From assembly GCA_000320605.2 (NCBI GenBank), contig KB445794.1, positions 849,837 to 913,836 of the forward strand: DNA of 64,000 nt, read 5' to 3'. Shown one piece after another: positions 34,347-46,059 of the stretch (positions are counted from its first letter, which is position 1; each line of letters opens with the position of its first letter). A program made the translations under genes and the position numbers. The notes under the pieces were generated by a model. The model saw nothing but the letters and a program-made list of their open reading frames with translations, was not told the origin of the DNA and searched no databases. The stretch comes from Gelatoporia subvermispora B. Taxonomy: Eukaryota > Basidiomycota > Agaricomycetes > Polyporales > Gelatoporiaceae.

Positions 34347-36611
34347 GTCTTGTGTTGATTCCAGTTCGAACGGCTTACTATGCGATTAATAAGGTGAGGG
34401 CGACGGATATTAAGGTTCCCGACAGTTGTCCTAGAGCGCGTGGACAATGTCAAGGAGGATAGGTAGATGGAGAAACGGAAGAGAGAAGAGCAGTCTGGTG
34501 ATGGACGAGAGACAAAATGTTAGGAGAGCGCACAAGGGAGATAAAATAAGATAACGTATGACCCCGCCTTAGATTAGCCAATCCCCGCACTGCCATTACC
34601 GACTCGGCCGGCTATCACCACTTGTCGGATTGGTTATCGTGACTTATCTAATCATTCTCCGCCGATGCCTCCGCTCTCCGGCACCCTTTCTCTCACCTCT
34701 CCCTCCCGGCATCTATCAGGGTCGCAAATGAAGATTTCGTCGCGACATGTCAAAAAAATGTCAATCTCGAACTTGTGCGATCTGCTAACATATCTTGTCG
34801 GAGCTGCCCAGCGACGCATGTTGTTTGTCTTTCCGTGGTTTCGCCTTCCGGTGGCGGCAGTGATCTTATCTTCCCCGCGTCTCCATCTCGCATCAGTCTG
34901 TTCCCTCCGCGCACGGCCTGGGCTCTTCTCGGCTCCAGCCACAATTGAGCGAGCTTCCTGGATGTGGGATCAACCTTTCGTGTTGGAAGGAGAGCGGCTG
35001 CGAACCTCACGCCCACGCTGGGGCGTAAATATCTCTCGGACACTGTTGAATCTCGTGGGTATCCGTACAGCCTCGGCGCACGCCCCTCCGGCATGGGCTG
35101 CGCATTGAGCAATGACGCGCAGTACACCATGCCTGGACAGAATGGCGAGGCCATTTTGCGCGTCGGGCGGAACCCGGAGTTGTCTTTTTGCGCTAGCGGA
35201 GATCATGATCGCACCTGCGGTTCCTTGCATCTCCGATAAGATATGCGGGCGCCTTCGATCCCGTGATAGATAATCTATTCGTCTCTAGACGCCCACCGAT
35301 GCCAAGTTTACCGGCGAAGCGCACCTCTCAGATGTCTCCGCCAGTCCCTGTCTCACACAGTTTCACATACTCTTCGACGACAATGTGCGCACGAAACGGA
35401 GAGATTTGCACGATAAAGACAAGGGGTCGTGCTGCACGATCAGCAGACAGGTACCACATGATGCGGATGGTGCCTCCAGTGTCGACTTGGGAACCATGTT
35501 TGTGAGTACCCGGTCCTCACTGCGACACCTTGCGCGTTCACCCCAGATACCAAGGCAAACTCAGAAGCGCGGCTATGATCAGGTGTCTCCAACGTACGCA
35601 GGAGATAGCGCTAACGGATGCAGCTTGAATTGGAGAAGCGCTGCTTACCGGGGCTACCTAGAGCACGCGCCTCGGGCTCGCTCGATGTAGGGAAGGGTCT
35701 ATCCGGACAGATCAGGCTTATCTTCTGCTTGGAAGTAGTAATGGTAGGTCCAGGCGTGTAGTGTTGAGGACTCGACCGCGCAGGCGTCGCGCCGCGGTCA
35801 TGATAGCAAACGGAGTATGATCAAACAGATCACTAAAGTTCTACATATATTATCAGCAGCACACACCCATCAGCCATCACAGTAACATGCGCGGCCCATC
35901 TTGATGCATTGGAATTTGGTATGGTAATGAATCTCCGGCGGTATTCGTTATGAGGAGCAGTTCGTGAGACTGCCGGAGATGGTGGTATTCTTCAAAGTTT
36001 AGTCCTGCATAGTACTTAACTCAACCGATATAAGTCAGAAGCTGATAACGTGGATAACCTAGGGAGGTCATATGTGTACAGATCATAGAGCGTTCGTGAG
36101 ATGAAATGACAGAAGAAGTAGGAGAGCATCGATGCGAGTAACATCACACATTTGCCCAAGACAGAGAAATTGGTAATGTAAGCATCAGCATACATCAGAT
36201 ATGTTTGCGCAGTAGCACGTTCCGAGAGTCAAACAGCAACACATGCCAGCATCTAACGCGTTGCCCGGCGAGGGCGTCGGACCGACTGCTCGAGGTCGCA
36301 TGTCAAAGTGATTCAAGTACTCTTCAGGGGCCAGTATGTCAAACAGTGCAGCATGCTCAAAGTCACGTAAAGATGTAGAACAGCTAGACAAGCGAGGGGT
36401 ACAGTTCAGAGATGGGCGATATCACTACCGAACTTAGCAGAGCAAGGACAGGCGTTCCGGCGCTTGCGGACACGCAAAACCTCGGGAAAGTGATTTTCTA
36501 TATTAGGCAACAAGCGTGTGCCACGTGGACATATTCCCACAGTTACACGCCCGTGCTGGAGGTTGCGAAAATCGTGTCCCCCATCGGCATCCTCAAAATC
36601 CTCAAGGCACC
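34347..36611. other. upstream region of the GATA repressor gene and of L37, with GATA boxes
   Basis: About 2.3 kb without a supportable gene, lying between two divergent starts. WGATAR boxes are seen at 34539-34544 and 34549-34554 (AGATAA), 34644-34649 and 34866-34871 (TTATCT), and near 35235 (CGATAAG). ORFs here lack domain-like sequence. The right end is the L37 promoter and leader. Confidence 0.45.
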
Positions 36612-37408
36612 ATGGTGAGTACTGCTGAACTTATGCAGGTTTACGGGACGGCTTGGGCATGCGGATGCGTCTGGACGTTTGAATGGGGCGATTTGGTGCA
36701 GTTTGAGGGGTGGATGCGCTCAGACGTTACCGGATGGCATAGGCCGTCCCAGGACCTGCATGGACGACTTCTGGGATCGAAATGCTGACCAGACGATTTG
36801 CCTTGACAGACGAAAGGTTCGTATGGAATGCAATATACATGCTGGGGGATTGACTGACCGGTGATTTCTGACGGTACATAGGTACCACATCCTTCGGGTG
36901 CGTGATGCGTTCTGCTTGGCTCTATCCATTTGCTGACGATCGTCTCAAATTTTCTCCTACAGTAAGAGGCACACCAAGTCCCACACGCTCTGCCGGCGAT
37001 GTGGCAACCGTTCGTTCCACAAGCAGCACAAGGGTGCGTGTCAATCCGGACCCTCCATATTTCAACCCTCATCATACCGACTCCGCAACCTCTTCACATC
37101 TTCCTTTCCTGACTATGGAGCTCCGCGGACTAACGACGATCTGCAGAGTGCGCCCAGTGCGGCTACCCCCGTGCTAAGCTGCGGTCGTTCGAGTGGGGCC
37201 AGAAGGCCAAGCGCAGAAAGACCACTGGCACTGGCCGGATGCGCTACCTCAAGGACGTTTCCCGGCGCTTCAAGAACGGCTTCCGGTGAGTAATATTTGC
37301 CACCACCCTTCACTCACAACTGCGCCTCTGTAACATGCGCTGATCCACGACATTAGGGAGAACACCGTTGCCACCAAGCGCACTAAGGCCAAGACCTCCG
37401 AGGCGTGA
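36612..37408 (+). CDS. RPL37: 60S ribosomal protein L37 (eL37)
   Basis: Zinc-binding component of the large ribosomal subunit. Exons 36612-36614 (the ATG alone), 36810-36816 (7 bases), 36882-36897 (16 bases), 36963-37033, 37147-37285 and 37357-37408 encode 95 residues, the normal length. The spliced start is [20 protein letters not shown]. The zinc-binding cysteines are in CRRCG and CAQCG with [10 protein letters not shown] between them. The C terminus ends [13 protein letters not shown]. The micro-exons were accepted because they restore the highly conserved N terminus exactly and each is flanked by GT-AG. Identity is firm. Confidence 0.95.
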
Positions 37409-38016
37409 TTGTACTACTTTTTCGGTCTATCATTGCGTCGCACCTGTCTATGTCCTGTCCTCGTACTCTCCCGCACGTCCTCTCGCTATAACCCACTACG
37501 CAAAATACATGCCCATGTATGCCATGCGAGCACTATGCAGACTTATCGCAGACGCGTGGGTTACTCCGACTCCTGCTCAACGGAGATGTATTCTACTGCG
37601 TGTCTGCTATCTGGATATCGTGACACACTATATCGCCTGGAAAGAGTGGAGTGAGAGGTGAGACCCACGATGTTTTATTAGTCCCCCTGCAATTCTTTGT
37701 CCCCTGGGGTAATTTTGGGTTGTGAGATGCATATCTCCGGCTCGGAGAAGTAAGTCTCGCGTTTGCTGGCATGCTATTCTTTGCCTACATCTTCGATCTC
37801 GGCTTTCTTCTGGCTTTCCGGTGCTTGAACGTCCCCGTCCCCAATTTCAACCGACATGCGAAATTTTTACGCCTGAAGTGCCTATGTCTGCAGGAATCGG
37901 AAGTTGTGGTAGATCTGGGCGCTCGTACTCTACATCCGGCGATGGCTCGGGCATCCGGTGCAGCTTTGACAGTCGTGTGCCTCTCGTCGCTTGTCCGAAC
38001 TGCATGTGGGGGGTTG
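37409..38016. other. intergenic region between convergent genes
   Basis: 608 bases between the stop codons of L37 and the augmin-like gene. Several ORFs run through it in frames that show no protein-like pattern. Confidence 0.45.
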
Positions 38017-40208
38017 TCACCAGATCGGGTGAACCTGCATCGCCATCCTGAAGGGTGCATCGTTAGCTCGAAACATTGACCGGGAGAAGGAAGCACTCGC
38101 TTGCGATTTTTGTCTGTTGCGACTTGTCTCGGAATTCGTGAGCTGTCGGCGCGACCTTGCGACGTGTGTCCCGTGAAGCCTTGAGCTGGCAGGTGCTCCT
38201 GTCTGCATCGATGTGTCGCGTAACCCCTCTGACACGACTGTCTTCGTGATATCCAGCATTCCGAACTTCCTACCGCGTGTGTTCTTGAGATGAGCATTAG
38301 CGGTGGATGCGTTCATTGGTATCTTGGAGGATGGTTGTGGGATCAGAGACGTAGCATGCACTGGGTCTGGCAGGCTTGGTGATCTCGGGACTGGAGGATA
38401 CGCAGGGAGGAGCTCTGCGCGAATGACGGCGACCCTCGCACTGATGTCGCGTTTGTCAAATACTGCTTCGGCTCTTTCACGATCAGTTGCCAACTGAGAT
38501 TTGGTTGAGCGAAGGTCGATCTGTGTGCATGTGGGCCGCTCCCACAATTGCAGTTGGACGGAACTATCCACAGAGGCTGTACCGCGTGTGGCCTGCACTT
38601 TCGCTAAACCCGTCTTCAAGTCTGCACAGATAGCCTTGGATCTGGTTAGTGCATCTTGCAGCGCTTGCTGAGTACGTGCAGCCGTATCAATCCGTTCAGC
38701 AACCATAGATGTACAACCTCTTGCGTTCAATTCCCGCACAGTAGCTTTCACCATATCAGTAGCCGTGCACTTGGGAGTTGATAAGAGCGGAGAGCCCAGA
38801 GCATGCAAAAGTGCAGGGTGATGTGCAGCCATGACTGGCAAAGGGGACGAAGGGAGTATCTGTCCATTCGAAACCTCAGTGAGAACAGAAACATATGCCT
38901 AGGCCAGCAATACCTTCATTTCAGAGGCTGTGGAGGGTCCGCCATCCAGAGAAGACTGAAAGGATGTTGCTGGCGCTGAATTCTGTAGTGGATCGGTCTC
39001 TATACCTGCGAGGTCGACGAGAAATTGCAAAGCAGTTCTCCCTTCTTCAAAGCACCAGTACTGTTTGCCCAGGTCTTCGCGTCGCGAGCGCCGCAACGCA
39101 AGTAGCCGATCTGTTGTAAGGATGCTATACTTGGTCGGCGATGACTCTGGGTCAGCTAAACGTGCCTAGGACAGATGACATGCTTCATCTGTGCGCATAT
39201 ACTCGATAGGTGTTGGAAGTCCTACACGTAGAACAGCTATGTCGATTTTGCGTTGGTCCAAATGGGCAGCAGAGCGCTCCCAAGCTGCGCGTGCTGCTTG
39301 TGTGTGGGCAAGGAGGCTTGAATACTCAACTGGTAGTGCGTGTAGTGCCTCCTTGAAAAAGTCAGGATCACGAGGAGACGCAAAACAACGGGCTCGGACC
39401 CACTGGTCGATCAGAGGGCAGCTGGCCATGCGATTCTGATTTCAGAACTTCGTTCAGTAGAACATGAGTGGACAGAGCAAGCATAAGTTTCTCAAATCTG
39501 GTGGGATTTTAGCAATAATGTTGCGATATGCTCCTTCCCTGTGTGATTAGGGCTTACCTCTCTCCGCAGCATTTCTCCAACAGAGACTTGCGCACAATCA
39601 CGTCTTTCCACCACCATGCCGTCTCAGCGGTAGCGTCCACTATTTCCCCCTTGCTTCGTGAGCGCGATGAGTTTGTTGGGGTGCCTTTCGGATGGAGTAC
39701 ACTACTGCGCAGGGTCTCGATGTACTTGGCGAGCGAGACGCGGAAAGCGACTGTATCCGAGGGTTGCAGACATGGGTAAGTTGGAAAGATCTGCACCATG
39801 CGGCAATCCAGCTGATGTCAGCATATTCGAAGCAGTTTCTGCGTATATCCTAACAAATTTCATGCGTTCTCTCGTTCCTTCAAGCTTGCCTACGAGGAAG
39901 TAGCAGACGTCCTCCATGATCTTCGTCCGCTCGCGGATGCTTGCCCTGGAAGGGTCGAACAGGTGCTCATCATAACTAGACGAATCTTTCCGCGGATAGT
40001 TGAGCAAGTGTAGATGTACTAGTAGTAGCAGAGCGTCTGGTAGCCCGAAATCGGCAGACATGGCGGCGAGGAGAGAGGGATCGCGGCCCAGGAGCGAATG
40101 CGTCGCGAACTCCGGACGCATGTCGCGGTCACGTGCGGGACAGTCGCGGCTACCAACATCCGTTCCTCCTAAAGGCCTGATTCTTCCCACCACGGCGGGT
40201 ACTAGCAC
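38017..40208 (-). CDS. probable HAUS6 (augmin complex subunit 6, N-terminal family)
   Basis: Augmin recruits gamma-tubulin to existing spindle microtubules. Exons proposed: 39855-40208, 39558-39790, 39449-39497, 39226-39402, 38914-39165 and 38017-38859, giving 635 residues. The N-terminal block resembles HAUS6_N: LLLLVHLHLLNYPRKD, DEHLFDPSRASIRERTKIME, FPTYPCLQPSD, and WWWKDVIVRKSLLEKCCGER, then FEKLMLALSTHVLLNEW. Helical segments follow (SLLAHTQAARAAWERSAAHL), with a coiled-coil-like part (RIDTAARTQQALQDALTRSK) and a basic, disordered C terminus. The intron at 39403-39448 uses a weak GTTCTG donor; without it the frame breaks, so either the splice is unusual or the gene carries a frameshift. 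Family call comes from memory of fungal HAUS6-like proteins and is moderate. Confidence 0.55.
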
Positions 40209-41727
40209 CGTGAATCCAACAATGTGGGTGTTGATCAGTCAGTTCCTGTGCTAAAACACGAGTGGCTGCCTCTGGAATCCGCGTTGCGGCGCAATTACAT
40301 GGATCCTATGCCATCCCGAACACGCACAATATTTTTTCGCCAGTGACGTTGACCGGTCCGTATGGCCCTCGCTTCCAACCACTTGTTCTGCAGGTACAGT
40401 TTCCCGAACACATGTGGTTGTTCTAATTGAGGCTGTTTGACAGATGCTGACACAATCCCGGTCCGAGTAGGGCTATGCGGCACAGGCTCACGACTTCCAG
40501 GCTGTCTGACGTCCATCTACCTAGCTACCGAATACGGACCAGTGGGAATCCGCGGGCAGTTTGTGTATTTGCTGTTTCGAGCCTGTCAGTCAGAAGAGAT
40601 GTATACGAGTGGCCATGGGTCTATGTGATGCAACACCCGACTGTCTGTCTCCAGGCTTCCGACGTGGGCGGGGACATTCGTGTCTTTCCCTGGTGCAACG
40701 GGGCCAGATCATTCGTCTCATGTTGTACTATGACGGCGATGAGCAACCCCGCAGTGCACATGTGTTGCTCTTGTCTTTCCGGTGCTGGGGTGTCTGCCAA
40801 GCATGCCGTCGTGACGTCTGTGCGCTCCGAATGCGATGCCACGCATCGATATATGTCCACAAGTTGAGAATCCGACAGCAATTTCTTTCGGAGGGGAGGC
40901 GCATGAGTCGCAACTCGGTTCCGAATAGTACTGATCTGCGGTGGGTAGAGCTCACATGCTGTGTAATGTGCTTGTTGACTTGGGCTCTGTGCAATGGCCC
41001 CCCTGATGTCATTATACTAGTCAAATACAGTTGCAGGCGTCGCGGGAAGAGGGTGGACGGCACCATTTCCAGGGCTACATGGAAGTTGTGGAGCTTCCAC
41101 AAGTATTAATCGAAAATGCGTGGAGACGAACACAGCACGCAAGCATACCCGAAGAATAGCTTAGCAGCAAGTAATGTATGCATTAGGGGGCTCTTACAGA
41201 TTCAGACATTAGGAGAACCACAACAGTCCATTGGGTATGGTATGCAAACGAGGCCAACTAGTTCGAGACAGATCGGTATGCTAGACAACGAGTTCGGAAC
41301 TGCGACTACGTGGTGTATGTTATAGAACAGTGAATGATGTATGCGACAGGCCACGCGTGGGTGGCAGGGTAGTACAATACAAGTATGCTCGCTGCGGCTG
41401 CAAGACGAGAAGACGTACGGTGGTATTACAACAATGGTACGCTTCAGGAGGCGCGAAAGGGGGGATGTCCGGGCATCGTCCGTCCACTCCATTCGTTATG
41501 TTGTCGTCGGCGGTCCAAGCGTCGCCGTCTGTCAAGAGATACAAGACTAGACAAGATGCAGATGCAGATGCGTGCGAGGTTGGCTAGAAGCAAGGCATGG
41601 GCGCCGGGGCATAGAGCTGGTGCGCGCGGCAGGGCTGCGGCGTCGTGTGCATATGTGCGTCGGGGTAACGTTGCTAGGTGCTGCCGCGCCGCGTTTCGAG
41701 GCATGGGCGGGAGCTAGCAGATGGGCG
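40209..41727. other. intergenic region, 1.5 kb
   Basis: Upstream of the augmin-like gene and downstream of the Bud6-like gene. The longest ORF (40561-41109, plus, 182 codons) is Cys/Arg-rich without pattern and is not accepted as a gene. A GATGCA tandem run lies near 41555-41572. Confidence 0.45.
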
Positions 41728-42485
41728 TTAACGCTTCCCATCCCCGGGCGAGGCGCTGCGGCGCCCATACATGGAGGCCCAGTACGGGCCCTGCTTGCTC
41801 CGGAGCCCCTGCAGGAGGTCGTACAGCACGCGCCGGACCTGGGGCATGTACTGCTCCACGACCACGGGCGACGGGTCCTCGCCGAGGCAGCTCTCGAGGA
41901 CCATGCGCAGGTCGACGACGGTGTGTGACAGGTCGCTGGAAGGGAAGCGCAGCGCGTCAGCGTGAGTCCGGCTCGCGGTGAAAGCAGAGGCCCGTCGCGC
42001 CGGCTCCGGTGCAGTGAAGGCCTACATCCAAATGGGGAAACTACCTCCATATTGGCGTAGACCTGCACTCGCCCGGGCTGCGCAGGCGTCCAGAAGGGGT
42101 CGGGAATAGAAACTCACCTAATGTCGACCTGGTGTTGCCAGAACACATTGACAGTGGTGCTGAACTGTGCGCCAACGAGCACGAATGCGTCGCTGACTTG
42201 TTCCTCGCTGGCTCGCCCGAGACCCCAAAGCTGCAGAACGTCCTGCAGTTGCTTGGTGAGGCCGAGTAGACGCGAAATGGCGTTGTGGACGTCGGAATGG
42301 GCTTTCATCGACGTAAAGGAGGGTGTAGAATACGAAGACTGCTCGGTGGTGGTCAGAGGTCTGTCTTGAATTGCACAGCGAGTGGTACTTACATCGGGGC
42401 TGGTGCTCCGCCAGCCACAGTCGCCTGAAGGGGACCGTACGAACATGGGGCCGGATTGTGTGCGGGCAGGGTAGACTGCGTGCAT
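41728..42485 (-). CDS. stand-alone Aip3/Bud6 N-terminal-like domain protein
   Basis: In larger fungal proteins this helical domain precedes the actin- and formin-binding parts of Bud6, a polarity factor. Exons 42118-42485 and 41728-41935 give only 191 residues. Domain-like sequence: HNAISRLLGLTKQLQDVLQL, then EEQVSDAFVLVGAQFSTTVN, DLSHTVVDLRMVLESCLGED and YMPQVRRVLYDLLQGLRSKQ. A stop follows 23 residues later, so the Bud6 core found in full-length proteins is absent. The junction is a GTGAGT donor and a CCAG acceptor and keeps frame. Either a short member of the family or a shortened gene; the clean stop context and intact frame favour a real short gene. Assignment rests on remembered sequence pattern. 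Confidence 0.6.
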
Positions 42486-44670
42486 GGCTGGGGAGGAAGA
42501 AGAGAAGAAGGCTAGGGAGGGTGTAGGCGAAGGAGAAGTGCGAAGGTGGGCACAGAGGATAGGAGAGCGGCCGCAGCACAGGGCACAGAGACGAGCATGT
42601 TATATGGGGAGACTGCGAATCCGTGCGCCATGTCCGTGCCGGATCGGGGTGATCGGTGGGAGGAGACCAGTCTTGGTTAGGCGTAAACGTGCAAGCGAGA
42701 AGCGCAAGTCAGCGCAGGCAGGCGCAGGCCAATGCCGCCGGACTCTTTCGCACAGCGTATTCATCGGCGCCAGCCAGCGCTACTCCGCGGACCCTCTCCC
42801 CTGACTCCCCGCCAGAATTCCCGACGCACACGGCCACCTTTTGGGAAGACGTCAGTCCGACTCTATATGACTGCGCGCCCGGTGACTCACCTCCGGAAGT
42901 TGACTGCTTTCTGGGAATCCCTCCAACTTCCACCCTCCGAGTACCCCACTTCATTGCTCGCGGCGCATCGCCGCGCGCACATTAGCGTGTTGCGCTCGCG
43001 AGATGCGTCGCGAGATGCAGCGCGATGCCAGGAGCTCCCCTACGCGCGACGTGTTTCGGATATTGCAACCTGCAAGCGCACGCCAGATCTCGCTATCTTG
43101 CCCCACGTGAGCGTCTCTCCGATATAACCGTGGCAACCGGAGGCACGTGAATGCTGCCGCACTTCTCGGAGCCCGATATGGCAGGTATGCCGGCGAATGC
43201 TGCCTATTTCGCCGTGCTCACCGGGAGAGAACGTGACCTCGCGGTCAAGCCGGGCGGCGTCCCCGCGCTCAATGCAAACGACTGCGTCTTCGCCGCCGCA
43301 AGCCGCAGCCGCCTGCGCATGTCGCACGAAGCCCGAGTCAGCAAACACACGGCGTGCGGCAGCGGTACGACCTCACCTCTTAAATCGAAGCCTATTCGCG
43401 CCCGCCTTGCGCATTAAAGACCGAGCTGGTAATGCCCGACCGCCACGTCTCCCGCTGACTGTGCTCGCGCAAGCTCTTTCTCAGCAAGATAGCAGAGACA
43501 CGCGCTTATCTTGCCTGCACCGTCCAATCAGCTCGCTTGGTGGCGGTGCGGGGATGACGCTGCGTCTGCCGTCGTCGTCTTACGTGCCGCCCGCTGACCA
43601 CGGAATAGATGCTGCTAGCTGCCGCTACACGGCATCCATAGCGCGGTCATCGGCGCGGCGAGCGAACATGCGGCGGGATGGCGCGCTGCAAGCTCGGACG
43701 ATGTCTTCCAGACGTGCTTCCACACCAGACGACGAGTTCTTCCGGCCTTCACGCCGCATAAGCGTCTTACCTCAGCTCCGAATCTCAGGTCATCTCCACG
43801 GCCTTCTCCGCTTGCTTATCGCCAGCGCACAGGCGAAGGCACGATCAGCCTTTCCCGCTCTGCGGCTGAAGTGCACTTCCGCGAGCCTCTGCGAGGCGAA
43901 CAATGCGCACAGCTGGCGGGCGATGTCGCGAGCGTACGCGACACCACATCTCGAGACATCTGCAAGTCGTCAACTTCGCTGATGTGCCAACGCAAACATC
44001 ATGATACGGTCATACCGGACTTGGCGCTTGCGCGTATAAGCGGAACTCGACGCATCTACGCAGGACGCGGCTATGCACGGCTGCGTTCGTCGACTACGTA
44101 CGCCGATCCTGATGTCGTGCCTATTGTACAGCATCGAGGACGCCTTTGCCATATATCACTGCGCCTTGATGAATGCATTTGCAGCGTTTGTGGCATGCGA
44201 ACGTCGCTCACTGCTCATCAGCCATCAGTTGCTACCGAGTTGCGGCGCACGCAGCGTATCCCGTTGCGGGAGGCATCTCGGATTCCTCAATCCCATGAGG
44301 CCTTGCATGTCGGAGCGCAGAAGGCGAACGGACACTACGATAGTCTATACGGCGCCGGTGAAATCAGCGAGCGGTAGAAGCTGCGAATTATCATTCAGTA
44401 CCGGTCACTTACCACTCTCCCGAAGATAGATGGGCTCCCATGAATGCTCACATGGTTCCTAATGCAAACAATGATCCTTGCACGCCGCTGATTCCATAGG
44501 AACAAACCTATCGTCTTGGTCCAGGGCGTGCTGTACGCCCTGGTCGGGGCTTGAACATGAACCATCCTTCAAGAGGTGACCAAGTTTCATGCGAAGATGG
44601 ACCTACGAGCGCGCATACAGTCGCCTAATGAGCGTCAAATACAGGAAAAAAACTGGCATATTGCTTGCAG
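42486..44670. other. CpG-rich gene-poor stretch
   Basis: About 2.2 kb. The first few hundred bases are the promoter of the Bud6-like gene. A 261-codon ORF at 43197-43982 reads as Arg/Ser/Ala-rich sequence without conserved pattern and probably reflects base composition. A perfect hairpin lies at 44521-44543. Confidence 0.4.
44521..44543. repeat. perfect 9-base-pair inverted repeat
   Basis: CCAGGGCGT and ACGCCCTGG separated by the five-base loop GCTGT. The same bases also read as protein (VLVQGVLYAL) in frame with nothing certain. No T run follows and no tRNA fold fits. Confidence 0.5.
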
Positions 44671-44841
44671 ATTCTCACCGGAGTCGTATTCGGTACCTTG
44701 GCCTCCCGCAAGCTTCGAAGCAAGGCTGAGAGCCCGCGGCCACATGTGAGCCTCGGAGTTCACTTAGCATTGATCAAGGAACTACAAGAGGAAGCCGGTC
44801 TCGGACAGCCAGGAAAGCAGAAGGGCCAGGCTGGGGGTTAG
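44671..44841 (+). pseudogene. isolated exon-like reading frame, 56 codons
   Basis: Follows a good acceptor (TTGCTTGCAG) and ends in TAG. It reads ILTGVVFGTLASRKLRSKAE, then PHVSLGVHLALIKELQEEAG and a Gly/Lys-rich end. The composition is protein-like, with a short hydrophobic segment and an amphipathic helix. I found no convincing first exon with an ATG upstream, so it is either the last exon of a small gene or a gene remnant. Confidence 0.3.
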
Positions 44842-46059
44842 TGAACGGACCAATATCTATTTCCATGAGCCCGGTGTCCTTCGTTGAGTGGTTTCGGGTC
44901 CCACTGCCCAGTAGAGTCGGTCAACCATGGTGTATCCGATTTGAGTCCCCGAAAAGAACAGCGAAAGGCCCGGGCCTTCCGGTATCTTCTGCGTTCTGCA
45001 AGCAATCGTCCGACTAGTTCTGCAGTGTATCGTCGCCGCAAGGAGTAGTGTCGGAGCGTCGGAGGACGCGTCGCGTCAGTGATATGGAGGTCGCTGACCC
45101 CTTCACGTGATCGCGACGTGCACATCCAATGGTGTACCGATATGTTTATCTGTTGCTGTGCACTTCTTTTAGAATCTCATGTATGGCGAGCGAACACACC
45201 ATGGAGCTGTATGTCATTACACGTGTGGACTACCAACCATGCTACTTGAGTTGAATTTATGACATCTGGCAAATAATAACATGAAGGATATAGCCGAGGA
45301 GTTCTACTGAGTTTACTCCATCGCAAGATTAATTTCGCATACATACATAAACAATTGTGTGCAACGTGTTGCGGATATTCCGGGCGACTTGTTTGAGAAA
45401 TTGGTTCGAATATATGCGGGCAAGACAAAGAGGATTTCCTTTCCTGGTACGCGAGCGGCGGCACTGGCCGCTCGTGCGATTCTATGCCGCCGTCGAAATT
45501 ATATCCTCCTCACCTCCATGACAACTGCTGTACGACATGCAATCTAGATCTCTAACTCTATATGCTGTAACCCTATTTTGATGACTTCAGCTACCTGTCC
45601 CTGCATTTCGATGAAGCCCTGCACCCCCATGGCCGAGCCAATCCCATGCTCAACGCGTCCTAGGCTCTTAGCTCGTTTCCTGAAGCTGTCTCTTGCTCCA
45701 GCAAACCCTTTTCAGAAGTGCGCCATACTGATCCCAGCACATGACTCGCAAGTCGGCACAAGAACGCACTTTGCGCGCGAAATGGGTCGCAATGACGCAG
45801 GTCACAAGGTAGTGGCTAATCTGGCATACGCGAGCATAATTGGATGCAAGGAACCCACAAATTGTCGCGGGAGCATCCGTTACAAAGCCGCTATCGCTCA
45901 AGCACTGGTGCTCCTATATGGCTCACTTGTGCTTTGGTGTTTATAAGCTCGGCTGTTCTCGAGGAATCCGACGGCAACGAAGACGGTCTTCACCAGCACG
46001 TCGCGCTCCGTGGTCTCGTCCTCCTGGTTTCATTCTGCGGTTTCATGACAGTGCCAGAG
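44842..46059. other. relic-bearing stretch between the exon fragment and the oxidoreductase pseudogene
   Basis: On the minus strand, 45545-45730, a frame reads KRAKSLGRVEHGIGSAMGVQ and FIEMQGQVAEVIKIGLQHIE before a stop. This looks protein-like but stands alone, and its upstream continuation is in another frame. It may be the end of a decayed gene. Nothing else recognised. Confidence 0.3.

Noticed and set aside
40561..41109. 182-codon plus-strand ORF rich in Cys and Arg
   Set aside because: No spaced cysteine motif or splice partners; lies between two genes on the other strand.
43197..43982. 261-codon plus-strand ORF
   Set aside because: Arg/Ser/Ala-rich in a CpG-rich stretch, overlapped by other open frames, with no conserved pattern; probably composition.
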